Shown in pieces: positions 12,160 to 19,914 of a DNA stretch of 19,915 nt. Where the stretch lies: NCBI RefSeq assembly GCF_042680125.1, contig NZ_JBHTNY010000077.1. One strand, given 5' to 3'. The stretch comes from Robinsoniella peoriensis (GTDB taxonomy: Bacteria > Bacillota > Clostridia > Lachnospirales > Lachnospiraceae). The position numbers and the translations under genes were made by a program. Numbering within the stretch: position 1 is the stretch's first letter; every line of letters begins with the position of its first letter. The notes under the pieces were generated by a model that was given only the letters and a program-made list of their open reading frames with translations, did not search any database and was not told where the DNA came from.

Positions 12160-13983
12160 CTATGGTCGTAGTTTTGTTTTAGATTTTTGCTCGGTCATGT
12201 GCTGCTCGGTAATGGGTGTATGATCCATACCACCACAGGCGTTGCTGCTCTCCCTTGGTTCAGATGAGGGTACAGGGGATTTCGTGTCGCTGATTGCCTT
12301 TAGAATGTTTTCTTCTAATTCCTCTTTGTCGGCATAGTAAACCTTACGGTGGGAGCGTTCCTCGGTTTCATAGGTCTTATCAAAGGTGATACCCCAATCA
12401 AGGAACAGCTTCAGCTTGGTCTGCATGGGATGTGCACCTGTTTTCATCACAACAAAGTTGCCTTTCTTCAGCGATTTCAGCTCGTCTGCTGTAAGCAGAG
12501 GACGTTCCATCATCTGCAAGGATTGTGAGGGATCATTTTTCCCTCTGTTGATGCTACCACTCATAACCGTGCGTGTGCCAAGTGCTTTGGACAATGTTTC
12601 TGCGGTTTCGGAGTTAGGAGCAAAGCCACCAAAGATGGTGAGCTGGCAGTTGTCAGTTATGATTTCAGAACCCTCTTTGCCGTAATTTTTATCAAGCTGG
12701 GCAAAGGACTGAATAATTGGGACAACGGATATTCTTCTTGATCTGCCTGCTGACAGCATCATTTCAAAGCTATCAATCTTTGGGATGGTACCAATCTCAT
12801 CGGCATAGATAACTACCCTGTTGGGGAGCTTACCGCCATACTCATCGGCTACGGCAAGCATTTCACGGTAGAACTGTTGCAGAAACAGTGATACCATAAA
12901 ATATTTGGTGTTATCTTCCTCGGGCAAGATTAAAAAGATGGCAGACTTCTCCTTGCAAAACTTTTCCGCATCAATAGCGGTATGAAAGCACAAAATCTGT
13001 TCAAGCTCGGTGTCAAGAAATGAATTGAGCTTTGAGAGTACAGTGGACAGAACAGATGCCATCGCCGCCTCACTTGAATTTAATGCGGCACCGGCAAGCC
13101 ATCTTGCCTTATGGGTAGACGGCAGCATTTCCATCATTACTTGGAACTGACTTTTTCCCTTCACCTTCGATGGCGCTGTTAAATCCTGCACCATTTTGAA
13201 CACCGAAACGATGTGGCGCCTGTCTACCATTTGCCCATCAATTTTTGTAGGTGGCAAGAATTCCGCAAGGAGCAAAATCACAGCAGAGAGCAACCCCTCT
13301 GCAGAATCGTAGAAGAATGCATTCTGCCCCATTGAGGAGTTATCGCCATCGGGCGCAATAATGGTCTTGGCAATAATCTTGGCGTACTTTTCCGCCTTTG
13401 CTTTTGCCATCAGATTGTTGTTGTCGGCACGGTAGATGTCCATATATTTGTTGACGAGATGTAACAGATTGTTGCCATCACTCTTGGTGGGGTTTCTCAG
13501 GTCGATGACTGCAATATTGTAGCCGTAGTTTTCTTTTGCGATGCTGCCATAATTTCGAGCCAAATCTCCCTTGGTGTCAGTGGTGATGAAGCTCATGCCG
13601 CTGGCACAAGCATATTCCAAGTTGGGATAGAGGAAGAACGCTGTTTTACCGACACCGGCAGCACCAATCATAAGGCAGTGAACATCGGCTGTATCTACTA
13701 AGCCTGTGACAGCCCCTTTACTGCCAAGAGAGCCGACAACCAAGCCTTGTTCCAGGGGAAGATTTTCACCCTTTCGCCAATGGGGTACATCGAAGAGGAC
13801 GTGATTATATACTTGTTTGATTTCTTTCTTGGTGAGAAATCTTGCAACACCATGTTGACCGTCACCAACGGTTTTAGATTTGATGCCATTGAGGGTATAG
13901 AAATGTGCCAGCATAGAAAGACCGCCGATGACAAGAAACATCAAGGCGGCGGAAGCTATTAAAATAATAAGTGGATCATTCAT
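12160..13983 (-). CDS. VirD4/TraG-type conjugative coupling protein
   Basis: This 607-residue ATPase links the relaxosome to the mating channel at the membrane. Residues 4-28 form a hydrophobic N-terminal segment (LIILIASAALMFLVIGGLSM). Walker A is GAAGVGKTA (107-115) and Walker B is VVIYADE (390-396), followed by AGRSRRISVVPIIQSFAQLD, typical of the family. It resembles the Tn1549/CD1115-like TraG group. The ATG at 13983 follows AAGGAGA; the open frame extends 35 codons upstream but lacks that support. The C-terminal ~70 residues are hydrophilic and variable. It is co-oriented with the relaxase and needs a VirB4 channel ATPase, not in this window. Confidence 0.92.
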   Translation of the reverse strand: MNDPLIILIASAALMFLVIGGLSMLAHFYTLNGIKSKTVGDGQHGVARFLTKKEIKQVYNHVLFDVPHWRKGENLPLEQGLVVGSLGSKGAVTGLVDTADVHCLMIGAAGVGKTAFFLYPNLEYACASGMSFITTDTKGDLARNYGSIAKENYGYNIAVIDLRNPTKSDGNNLLHLVNKYMDIYRADNNNLMAKAKAEKYAKIIAKTIIAPDGDNSSMGQNAFFYDSAEGLLSAVILLLAEFLPPTKIDGQMVDRRHIVSVFKMVQDLTAPSKVKGKSQFQVMMEMLPSTHKARWLAGAALNSSEAAMASVLSTVLSKLNSFLDTELEQILCFHTAIDAEKFCKEKSAIFLILPEEDNTKYFMVSLFLQQFYREMLAVADEYGGKLPNRVVIYADEIGTIPKIDSFEMMLSAGRSRRISVVPIIQSFAQLDKNYGKEGSEIITDNCQLTIFGGFAPNSETAETLSKALGTRTVMSGSINRGKNDPSQSLQMMERPLLTADELKSLKKGNFVVMKTGAHPMQTKLKLFLDWGITFDKTYETEERSHRKVYYADKEELEENILKAISDTKSPVPSSEPRESSNACGGMDHTPITEQHMTEQKSKTKLRP

Positions 13984-14034
13984 ATGATTCTCCTTGTTCA
14001 TTTTTTGTGGTATAGTGTTATTGAGGTGAAACTG

Positions 14035-14248
14035 ATGGGAAATAGCAAAAAAATATGCCCGAACTGTGGCAGAAAAATGAAGCAACAATTGACTTCTTCA
14101 CTGCAAATGCGGTATCAGTTGGAAGAAAGATATTGGTTATTTTGAACACACTTCTGATATGGTTTTTGCCTTGGAGCGTAAGACTGTTGGCAAAAAAACA
14201 AAGCAATTACCAGTGATACACACCAAGGAAGCAAATCAACAAGATTAA
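14035..14248 (+). pseudogene. Frameshifted small zinc-ribbon protein
   Basis: A plus-strand ATG (14035) with GAGGTGAAAC upstream begins MGNSKKICPNCGRKMKQQL, the first knuckle of a zinc ribbon (C-x2-C). The frame then drifts and stops at 14143. One frame over, from about 14092, the sequence continues as LLHCKCGISWKKDIGYFEHT, supplying the second C-x-C knuckle, and runs to TAA at 14246. The two halves join if one base is removed between about 14080 and 14095. The fused product would be about 70 residues. This is either a genuine frameshift mutation or a sequencing error. It is the only supported full plus-strand gene locus in the window, divergent from the coupling-protein gene. Confidence 0.65.
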
Positions 14249-14281
14249 GGCAGGATAACTACAACAATGTTATCCTGCCTT
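14247..14281. terminator. Convergent terminator
   Basis: AAGGCAGGATAAC (14247..14259) and GTTATCCTGCCTT (14269..14281) form a perfect 13-bp stem with a nine-base loop. It lies between the end of the plus-strand zinc-ribbon locus and the end of the minus-strand TOPRIM gene. T-rich sequence follows on both strands but is broken, so efficiency is uncertain. Confidence 0.65.
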
Positions 14282-14286
14282 ATGTC

Positions 14287-15234
14287 TTATGCCATCTTTA
14301 AGCTCATTTCCTGTTTTGGCTCTCGTACCTGTGCCTGTAAATCCTCATTGAAATCTTTGAGGGTTGGCAGTAGTCTTGTGACTGCAATCTCTCTTTCGGT
14401 AAGTAGCTTTTCAAACTTATCCGAAGCCTTTTGCCCAGCGGAGTCATTGTCAAGGCAAAGAACAACGGTGGTTAAGCTTTGATTGTTATCAAGTTGTTTG
14501 AACATTGCCTGTTCCGACAGACCGCAGAGTGCCACATAGCTGTGCTGTTGCCAATCGCTGTTTTTATACATACTGATAAATGACAGCATATCTATGGGTG
14601 CCTCAAAAACATAGAGCCTGTTGCTTGTACCTTTCCGGTTGAAGCTATAGCAAGAATTACTGCTGTCAAGGTTGCCCTTGTAGCTTTTACCCTCGGAATA
14701 AATACCACGCTTATGTGCGTGACGAGCCATGCCATTTTCATCGTAGCCAACAAAGATTGCATTATGAAACTCGTTCTTTCCGTCCTTGGATTTTTCAAGG
14801 CTTTCGTAGATTAACTTTTCCCTTGCAAATATCGATAGCACTTTACTGTCTAAACAGCGGTGCTTGATGAGATAGGCAAAGGTTCTACGCATATCCTTAT
14901 TTTGCGGTGGCAATGCAAAAGGCTTTTTTGGTTCTTCCACACGCTCAGATGCCTGATGGTAGACTGCTCCACAGTTACCTCCCAACAGCATAGTAACTGC
15001 ATCGGGGAACGGGAGGTTATAAAAACTCTTTACAAAATCAATTGCATAACCACCTTGCTCGGCGGCATGATCGTACCACTCGTTTCCTCGGACGGTGACG
15101 CTGTGGTCACTTGAGAGCCTTTTTTCTCTGCCGGAAGGAATGAGCTTTTCGCCTTGCTGTAACAAAAAATGTTCAAGATCAACGCTGTTTGCTCGTTCTT
15201 TTTCCTCATCGGTAAAATGAATATATTTTGCCAT
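14287..15234 (-). CDS. DUF3991/TOPRIM primase-like protein
   Basis: This encodes 315 residues. The N-terminal half (AKYIHFTDEEKERANSVDLE, and NEWYDHAAEQGGYAIDFVKS) matches DUF3991, a primase zinc-binding-like region. The C-terminal TOPRIM domain shows the conserved Glu in VFEAPIDMLSFI and the D-x-D in LCLDNDSAGQKASDKFEKLL. TOPRIM domains bind divalent metal and catalyse phosphotransfer in primases and topoisomerases. Genes of this type accompany relaxases in Firmicutes ICEs and are presumed to act in DNA processing or second-strand synthesis after transfer. The ATG at 15234 has GGAGG that overlaps the stop of the preceding 41-codon ORF (TAAGGAGG), suggesting coupled translation. Confidence 0.88.
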   Translation of the reverse strand: MAKYIHFTDEEKERANSVDLEHFLLQQGEKLIPSGREKRLSSDHSVTVRGNEWYDHAAEQGGYAIDFVKSFYNLPFPDAVTMLLGGNCGAVYHQASERVEEPKKPFALPPQNKDMRRTFAYLIKHRCLDSKVLSIFAREKLIYESLEKSKDGKNEFHNAIFVGYDENGMARHAHKRGIYSEGKSYKGNLDSSNSCYSFNRKGTSNRLYVFEAPIDMLSFISMYKNSDWQQHSYVALCGLSEQAMFKQLDNNQSLTTVVLCLDNDSAGQKASDKFEKLLTEREIAVTRLLPTLKDFNEDLQAQVREPKQEMSLKMA

Positions 15235-15244
15235 AGGCGCCTCC

Positions 15245-15370
15245 TTAATTGTTTTTGCCCACTTTACGATGAAAGGCTACCCGTTTGATTGGGTAGCCTT
15301 TTGCATTCTGAGGGATATTGAATTTATTAGAACGGGATTTCTGATAGGGTTCTTTTTTGTTTTTCTTCAT
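15245..15370 (-). CDS. 41-residue basic ORF between relaxase and TOPRIM gene
   Basis: The ATG at 15370..15368 has AAGGAG ten bases upstream and begins MKKNKKEPYQKSRSNKFNIP; the rest reads QNAKGYPIKRVAFHRKVGKNN. It is strongly basic, with no recognisable domain. Its TAA is the first part of the TAAGGAGG ribosome-binding site of the TOPRIM gene, a tidy arrangement for translational coupling. The coding sequence contains an 11-bp-arm hairpin (15272..15301). It may be a small nucleic-acid-binding protein or just a coupling leader. I do not recognise it. Confidence 0.45.
   Translation of the reverse strand: MKKNKKEPYQKSRSNKFNIPQNAKGYPIKRVAFHRKVGKNN
15272..15301. repeat. Perfect hairpin inside the 41-codon ORF
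   Basis: AAAGGCTACCC (15272..15282) and GGGTAGCCTTT (15291..15301) flank an eight-base loop. The plus strand ends in TTTT and the minus strand in TTT, so it could be a weak terminator or attenuator between relaxase and TOPRIM genes, or an mRNA-stabilising structure. Confidence 0.6.
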
Positions 15371-15388
15371 AAAAGTGCAACTCCTTTT

Positions 15389-18157
15389 TTAATATTCCAA
15401 ACGCTGTTCGTGATCGTCCTGCTTATGACCTTGTGCTATTTTCTTTTCGCGCAGTTTCCGCATACGCTTGCTGTCAATCTGTAAGCTAATAGAGGATTTT
15501 TGCGGTGGCTGATTGTTTTCAAATATTCGGCTCATATGGTGCATGAGCCTTGTCACCGCAAAAGACACCGAGGGTTCTTTCCATTTGTCCATATTGTCGA
15601 GGAAAAATTGGGCGTATTCATTGCCTTGCTCTGCGGATAGCGTAAACCATTTGATGGCTGTTTCTTTATCCTTTAGCACGTCCTTACCCATAAAATACAG
15701 CTTTCCGAGAACATATTGGCAGAATTGGTTGCCTTGTTCAGCAGAGGAAGTAAGATAGCGGATTGCTTTCTGGCTGTCTTTTTGTACTTGCTCACCTGTA
15801 AGATAGAGTTTGCCAAGCTGATACTGGGCGAATTGATTTTGCTTTTCCGCTGATTGTGTCAACCACTTTACTGCCTTTTGGATATCTTTATAGCCATCTT
15901 CGGCGAGATAAATTTTGCCGAGAGAGTATGCTGCCCACTCGTTGCCTTGCTCTGCCGATAGGGAGAACAGCTCCACTGCTTTAGCTAAGTTCTTTTCTAA
16001 ATGTTCTCCCTTGTAATAAAGCTTGGCAAGAGAATACTGTGCGAACTCATTTCCGCTGTCTGAAGCGGTCTGCAAATACTTTAAGGCTGTTTGCAATTCT
16101 TCAGTTGTAGGATTATCTTCGGCAAGAATGAGTTTCGCCAAAGAATAACAGGCAAATGGATTGCCGAGCTTTGCTGATTTTTCAAAGTATTCCTTAGCTT
16201 TGGGAATATCTTTTTCAGTACCAATCCCATTTTGGTGCATCCAACCAAGCCGATACTGGATTTTGTCATCGTGGCTTTGTTTTTCTAAGCTGGCAAAACC
16301 TACATAAGCTTTTTCAAAGTGGTAGTTGCTCTGCTTCTCATCTTTTTGAGTGCCTATAGCATCACGAAACATTTTTGCAACTTCAAAATCAGCATAGGGA
16401 AAGCCTTGCTTTGCACTGCGGAGATATAATTCAAAGGCTTTCTCATAGCTTTGCTCCACACCTTGACCTCGATAGTAAAGACCGCCGAGGGAGTATTCCG
16501 CAAACTTGTATTTTTCTGCTGCTGATTTATCAAACCACTCGGCGGCTAATTCGTAATCTTGCTCTGTTCCCAAACCCTGTGCATACATTTTGCCGATTCG
16601 GTATTCGAGGTATTTCCAAGGCTTTTTGTTTTCAAGAAATAGAAACCCATCAAGAGCCTGCCTATAATATTCCTGTGCCTTGTCGGTATCAATCTGCACA
16701 CCAAGACCGTCAGCATACATTCTCCCTAAATCAAAAACTGCAAGCATATTCCCATTTTGGGATTCTGCTTGCAGTAGTTCTAAGGCTTGTTCAAAATCAG
16801 GCTCGTGATCTACATCCCCAAAGAGAAAAACACGAGCCTGTTTATAATCGTCTGTCCATTTTACATAAGGTGAGGTGCTTTCGGTATTCGGTTCATCACC
16901 GGTAATGACTTCAACAGGAACAATAAAATCCTCGGGTGAATTTTCCTCCGCGTTTGGCTGTAGCAGTTCCGTATGATCCATATCATCAAGCACTATCGGT
17001 TCAGAAAACTCCACTTCATCAAGCTCTGCAAGAGTGATTTCACCCTTTGCAAGTCGATCTGCTTCATAGATGATGTGGTTTTTAATAGACTTAAATTCTT
17101 TCTGCTGAGATAGCGGAAGGATTGGTTCGGGCGTATCACGATAGCTTGCCGTAATTTCACTTCGCATTTCGCTCCACAGCTTATAGGCGTGAGCTATGGT
17201 GGGTTCTTTGGCAAGCTCATCGGTGATGCTGTCCACCAATGCTTTTGTGCGTGGTGGAAGATAACCATACACCCTTTTGCCCTGGGTGCATTTGAGATTT
17301 TCGGAAAGCTCCACAAGCATCTTCTCAAGACCTGCTGTCTGCACTTCGCCGGTAGAGATTTTCACAATGAGCTGTTCAAGAACCTTTTTACTTTCTGCTT
17401 TCAGCTCATCTCTGCGTTTCGTCTGCTCGGCATAAATAGCAGTCATCTCCTGTTTGAAAATTCCCGATACAAGTCCCGATTTGATTTTTGCAATCCCTTT
17501 TTTATCAAGAAAACCATGCCTTGTGTTTTCAGAGTAGCAAATCATGTGGATATGGGGATGGTGACTTTCATTGTGGAAGGCTGCATACCAACGAAACTCA
17601 TCCAAAGGGATTTTTAAGCTTTCTGCAATGGTTGGCGCATAGGAGGAGAGATAATCTTTCCATCTCTCTGCATTATCAAACCCGGTGCTGATTGCATCTT
17701 CTCGCCTAAGAGAAATAATCGGCAGCCATACATTGCCCTCATGTGCGGAAACATCTTTTGCCACCTTGGATAAAACTATTTCATCACTGCCACCGTTGAA
17801 CAAACCGTGAGAAGATAATTTTTCTACTCTTGGACGATTTGCAATGTAGCCAACATAGTTTTCCTTTTTTGCAACCACATCAAAGTTATGTTCCAAGGCT
17901 ATGGTGATAAACTCCGAAGCATTTTCAAGTGTTTTATTTTTGAGATAGTCCTCATACTCAAATAAATTTTTGGTATCGGGGAACTCATTTAGGATTTGGG
18001 TAATGAGCTGCTCCTGCTTTTTGGTGACAGGAAGAGTTTTATTGCGTATGACCATTTTCTGCACACCATCTCTGGTCGCAATGTAGCTGACGAGATTTCC
18101 TTTATGTGCAGTGTCACCACTTTTCAGATAGGGACACTTGAATATAACTCTTGGCAT
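15389..18157 (-). CDS. MobP-type relaxase with ten C-terminal Sel1 repeats
   Basis: This 922-residue protein should nick and transfer the ICE strand at oriT. The N-terminal ~300 residues are the relaxase: candidate catalytic tyrosines include Tyr25 (NLVSYIATRDGV), and the metal-binding histidine cluster is HNESHHPHIHM (195-205), the HUH-type site. A helical, charged linker follows (~300-450). Residues ~455-870 are about ten Sel1-like repeats of roughly 36 residues (units such as LGRMYADG, LGGLYYRG, LGKLYFMG), which form protein-interaction solenoids. The pattern resembles MobP3-type relaxases of Clostridia ICEs. The ATG at 18157 overlaps the mobC-like stop (TAATG). The repeat tail may bind the coupling protein or other relaxosome parts (inference). 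Confidence 0.88.
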   Translation of the reverse strand: MPRVIFKCPYLKSGDTAHKGNLVSYIATRDGVQKMVIRNKTLPVTKKQEQLITQILNEFPDTKNLFEYEDYLKNKTLENASEFITIALEHNFDVVAKKENYVGYIANRPRVEKLSSHGLFNGGSDEIVLSKVAKDVSAHEGNVWLPIISLRREDAISTGFDNAERWKDYLSSYAPTIAESLKIPLDEFRWYAAFHNESHHPHIHMICYSENTRHGFLDKKGIAKIKSGLVSGIFKQEMTAIYAEQTKRRDELKAESKKVLEQLIVKISTGEVQTAGLEKMLVELSENLKCTQGKRVYGYLPPRTKALVDSITDELAKEPTIAHAYKLWSEMRSEITASYRDTPEPILPLSQQKEFKSIKNHIIYEADRLAKGEITLAELDEVEFSEPIVLDDMDHTELLQPNAEENSPEDFIVPVEVITGDEPNTESTSPYVKWTDDYKQARVFLFGDVDHEPDFEQALELLQAESQNGNMLAVFDLGRMYADGLGVQIDTDKAQEYYRQALDGFLFLENKKPWKYLEYRIGKMYAQGLGTEQDYELAAEWFDKSAAEKYKFAEYSLGGLYYRGQGVEQSYEKAFELYLRSAKQGFPYADFEVAKMFRDAIGTQKDEKQSNYHFEKAYVGFASLEKQSHDDKIQYRLGWMHQNGIGTEKDIPKAKEYFEKSAKLGNPFACYSLAKLILAEDNPTTEELQTALKYLQTASDSGNEFAQYSLAKLYYKGEHLEKNLAKAVELFSLSAEQGNEWAAYSLGKIYLAEDGYKDIQKAVKWLTQSAEKQNQFAQYQLGKLYLTGEQVQKDSQKAIRYLTSSAEQGNQFCQYVLGKLYFMGKDVLKDKETAIKWFTLSAEQGNEYAQFFLDNMDKWKEPSVSFAVTRLMHHMSRIFENNQPPQKSSISLQIDSKRMRKLREKKIAQGHKQDDHEQRLEY

Positions 18158-18579
18158 TAGTCAATCAATCCCTGTTGATATTTTACGGCATCCTCCATAT
18201 TGATTCTACCCTTGTTGCGTTTGACCTCCTGCACACATCTGCCACGGAGCTTATGCAAATCTTCATCACTGATTTCAAGACCTGCGGCAAGAATATTCAT
18301 CATCATGCTCATCTCAACCGACAGGCGAAAAAGATTGGCAGACTGGCGGTTCTCAGTTTCCTTGAGCGTACCGCTGATGGATTCCAATAGGATTTTGGAA
18401 AGATAGGTTGTGGAGCTTTGGCTACTGAGATAGCCGATATAAAAATCTACGGCTTTCTCTACAAACTCGGTGTGATTTTTCATGCCGTGGTTATCCATGA
18501 GGTTATTCATGTTCTCAATCATTTCGGGGTAGAGCCATGCTACCACTCGTTCTTTATTTTCATTGTTTTTCTGCTTCAT
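18157..18579 (-). CDS. MobC-like relaxosome accessory protein
   Basis: This 140-residue protein has an N-terminal region (KERVVAWLYPEMIENMNNLM, then HGMKNHTEFVEKAVDFYIGY) with the strand-helix-helix spacing of a ribbon-helix-helix DNA-binding fold. A helical C-terminal half follows. Its position, immediately upstream of and one base overlapping the relaxase and downstream of a repeat-rich gap, fits a relaxosome accessory factor that binds oriT. The ATG at 18579 follows AAGGAGG. Sequence similarity to a named MobC family cannot be confirmed by eye. Confidence 0.7.
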   Translation of the reverse strand: MKQKNNENKERVVAWLYPEMIENMNNLMDNHGMKNHTEFVEKAVDFYIGYLSSQSSTTYLSKILLESISGTLKETENRQSANLFRLSVEMSMMMNILAAGLEISDEDLHKLRGRCVQEVKRNKGRINMEDAVKYQQGLID

Positions 18580-19006
18580 AAAGTCCTCCTTTATCTATAT
18601 CACCTTGGATAGCACCTCAATAACGGTGTACTGGTGGGGGTTCTTACAGGATTACAGCACCTAGCACCACCAAAAAGGCGATTTACAGCACCTTATTTTC
18701 ATTAAGCTACTGACCTCGTAAGGTAGCTTATTTCTAAGAGAAAAGCGGTCGGCATTGCCGTCCGCTGTGAATGGCAGGGGCGTTTACAGCACCTGCCTTT
18801 ATCCTGCACAGAAATCGAACGGTGGGTTCACCCCTCAATCGTCTATAAATCCGCCTTTTCTACCTATGCTCTGCAGTTTTTCGGTGCTTGGCAAAGCTCC
18901 CTCAAATTGCCCTCATATCTGCCGATGGGTGTTACTATCCTACCTATGGCAGTAAAGTCGCACACAGGGGCGAACAGGGGGCAACACGAGGGAGTATGCC
19001 TTTTTG
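18580..19006. other. Candidate oriT / origin region with repeats
   Basis: This 427-base gene-free gap lies upstream of the mobC-like and relaxase genes, the usual place for oriT. It contains three direct copies of TTACAGCACCT (18652..18662, 18683..18693, 18784..18794) and a partial AGCACCT at 18611..18617. It also has an inverted repeat TAAGCTAC/GTAGCTTA (18703..18710, 18723..18730), a GCGG-CGGCA/TGCCG-CCGC hairpin with one mismatch (18745..18765), direct copies of CTACCTATG (18860..18868, 18940..18948), and a tandem CAGGGGCGAA/CAGGGGGCAA (18965..18984). Repeats plus a hairpin fit a relaxosome assembly site. The nick site itself cannot be assigned. Confidence 0.6.
18652..18794. repeat. TTACAGCACCT direct repeats (iteron-like)
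   Basis: Three exact 11-base copies start at 18652, 18683 and 18784. On the minus strand they read AGGTGCTGTAA. The first two are 31 bases apart, close to three helical turns. They may be binding sites of the accessory or HTH protein. Confidence 0.7.
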
Positions 19007-19252
19007 TTAGACGGTGCTTTCTCTGCTCGACTGGTCTGCTACTTTTGGTTTCTTGGGCTTTTCCTTAGATTTGCTATCCTCGGCAGCTTCATCAATGTAC
19101 TCACGGACAGGCGCCGGTACATATTTCTCATAGAGTTTGGTGAGTGCATCGGCAAGCTCCTGTTCCAAGGAAGCATCCTTTTTCTCCATATACTTTCTTG
19201 TGGCACGGAGTTTTTCAGATTCCATCTGTACGGAAATGCTTTCTTTTTTCAT
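19007..19252 (-). CDS. DUF6103-like small ICE protein
   Basis: This encodes 81 residues from ATG 19252, with GGAGGGAGATAAG in front; an in-frame start eight codons upstream overlaps the previous gene more and lacks this site. The sequence (MKKESISVQMESEKLRATRK, then KKDASLEQELADALTKLYEK) is charged and predicted to be largely helical. It ends in a Lys/Glu/Pro-rich tail (SKEKPKKPK). It resembles small proteins encoded beside the relaxase in Clostridia ICEs (DUF6103). Function is unknown. The start lies one base after the stop of the DUF3846 gene, indicating one transcript. Confidence 0.7.
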   Translation of the reverse strand: MKKESISVQMESEKLRATRKYMEKKDASLEQELADALTKLYEKYVPAPVREYIDEAAEDSKSKEKPKKPKVADQSSRESTV

Positions 19253-19253
19253 C

Positions 19254-19640
19254 TTATCTCCCTCCATAATAATCAAACCCGATGAATGTCATTCGGGCTT
19301 CCAGTTCCGGTTCTTTACCTGTAAATTCAGGAACATCTGCAAAGTGTTGGCTGTACCTTTGGATTTCTGACTCGCTTAAGGATGCAAAGTCACCCTCTGG
19401 GGTATCGCCACAAATAAAAAAAGGTCCGCAGATAATATCTGTGCCCAATCGTCTATTTGGTTCCATTCCGTTTAGTTTTCCTTCTTCATTGACAATGGCA
19501 AGACAGCCGTCATCAAGATAAACGCATTCAATCAAGCCACCAACCTCCTCCTGTAAGGAGTCAAGCTCATTTGGAATTTCCTTGACCTGAGGCGCTTCTC
19601 CAACCTCAATTTTCAATACTTTAATCATATTTGCTTTCAT
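19254..19640 (-). CDS. DUF3846-like protein
   Basis: This 128-residue acidic protein shows the pattern of DUF3846: an N-terminal strand region, then DSLQEEVGGLIECVYLDDG, NEEGKLNGMEPNRRLG, IICGPFFICGD and DFASLSESEIQRYSQHFADV. These proteins are widespread in Firmicutes conjugative elements and phages, with no established function. The ATG at 19640 follows AAAGGATGAG. It lies 15 bases after the M23 peptidase remnant and one base before the DUF6103-like gene. Confidence 0.8.
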   Translation of the reverse strand: MKANMIKVLKIEVGEAPQVKEIPNELDSLQEEVGGLIECVYLDDGCLAIVNEEGKLNGMEPNRRLGTDIICGPFFICGDTPEGDFASLSESEIQRYSQHFADVPEFTGKEPELEARMTFIGFDYYGGR

Positions 19641-19655
19641 AATCTCATCCTTTCC

Positions 19656-19839
19656 TTACGGTAAATAGCTTCGTGGATTTTGCTTTTCTCCATTAATACG
19701 GATTTCAAAGTGGAGATGGTTTCCTGTACTTCTACCTGTTGTTCCAACCTCTGCAATGACATCTCCGGCTTTAACCTGCTGCCCTTCATGCACTAAAATT
19801 TTGGAGCAGTGGGCATACAGCGTTACAAATCCACCGCCA
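19656..19839 (-). pseudogene. M23 metallopeptidase, C-terminal fragment cut by the IS
   Basis: About 61 residues of an M23 (LytM-type) peptidoglycan endopeptidase remain: HGGGFVTLYAHCSK, with the YAH metal/active-site motif, and GNHLHFEIR with the H-x-H motif, ending NPRSYLP. These motifs are the C-terminal half of the catalytic domain. The upstream sequence, including the first zinc ligands (H-x3-D), is replaced by the IS end at 19840, and a TAA stop in that frame lies directly before the ATG at 19853. In ICEs such peptidases open the cell wall for the mating channel, so its loss would be expected to impair transfer unless another copy exists. Confidence 0.8.
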
Positions 19840-19914
19840 TGGATTGTCAACATTTATTTAGACAACTTTTTTAAGGTTAGTAAGGCGATATTCTTTCGGT
19901 GTCAAATAGCCTAG
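19840..19914 (-). mobile_element. Right end of an IS3-type insertion sequence (right copy)
   Basis: This is the exact reverse complement of bases 1..75, with the IS terminus (TGGATTGTCAAC) at 19840 abutting the M23 fragment. The transposase tail runs on the minus strand. Base 19839 also matches base 76 but is explained by the M23 codon. Its inner end faces the inner end of the left copy. Confidence 0.7.
19858..19914 (-). CDS. IS3-type transposase, C-terminal 18 residues (partial, right copy)
   Basis: The minus strand from 19914 reads the same LGYLTPKEYRLTNLKKVV and TAA stop as the left copy, with no base differences. The rest of the gene is outside the window. Confidence 0.6.
   Translation of the reverse strand, partial: LGYLTPKEYRLTNLKKVV

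Noticed and set aside
18755..18955. Plus-strand 66-codon frame in the candidate oriT region
   Set aside because: It covers the hairpins and direct repeats, lacks a ribosome-binding site and has no plausible protein features.
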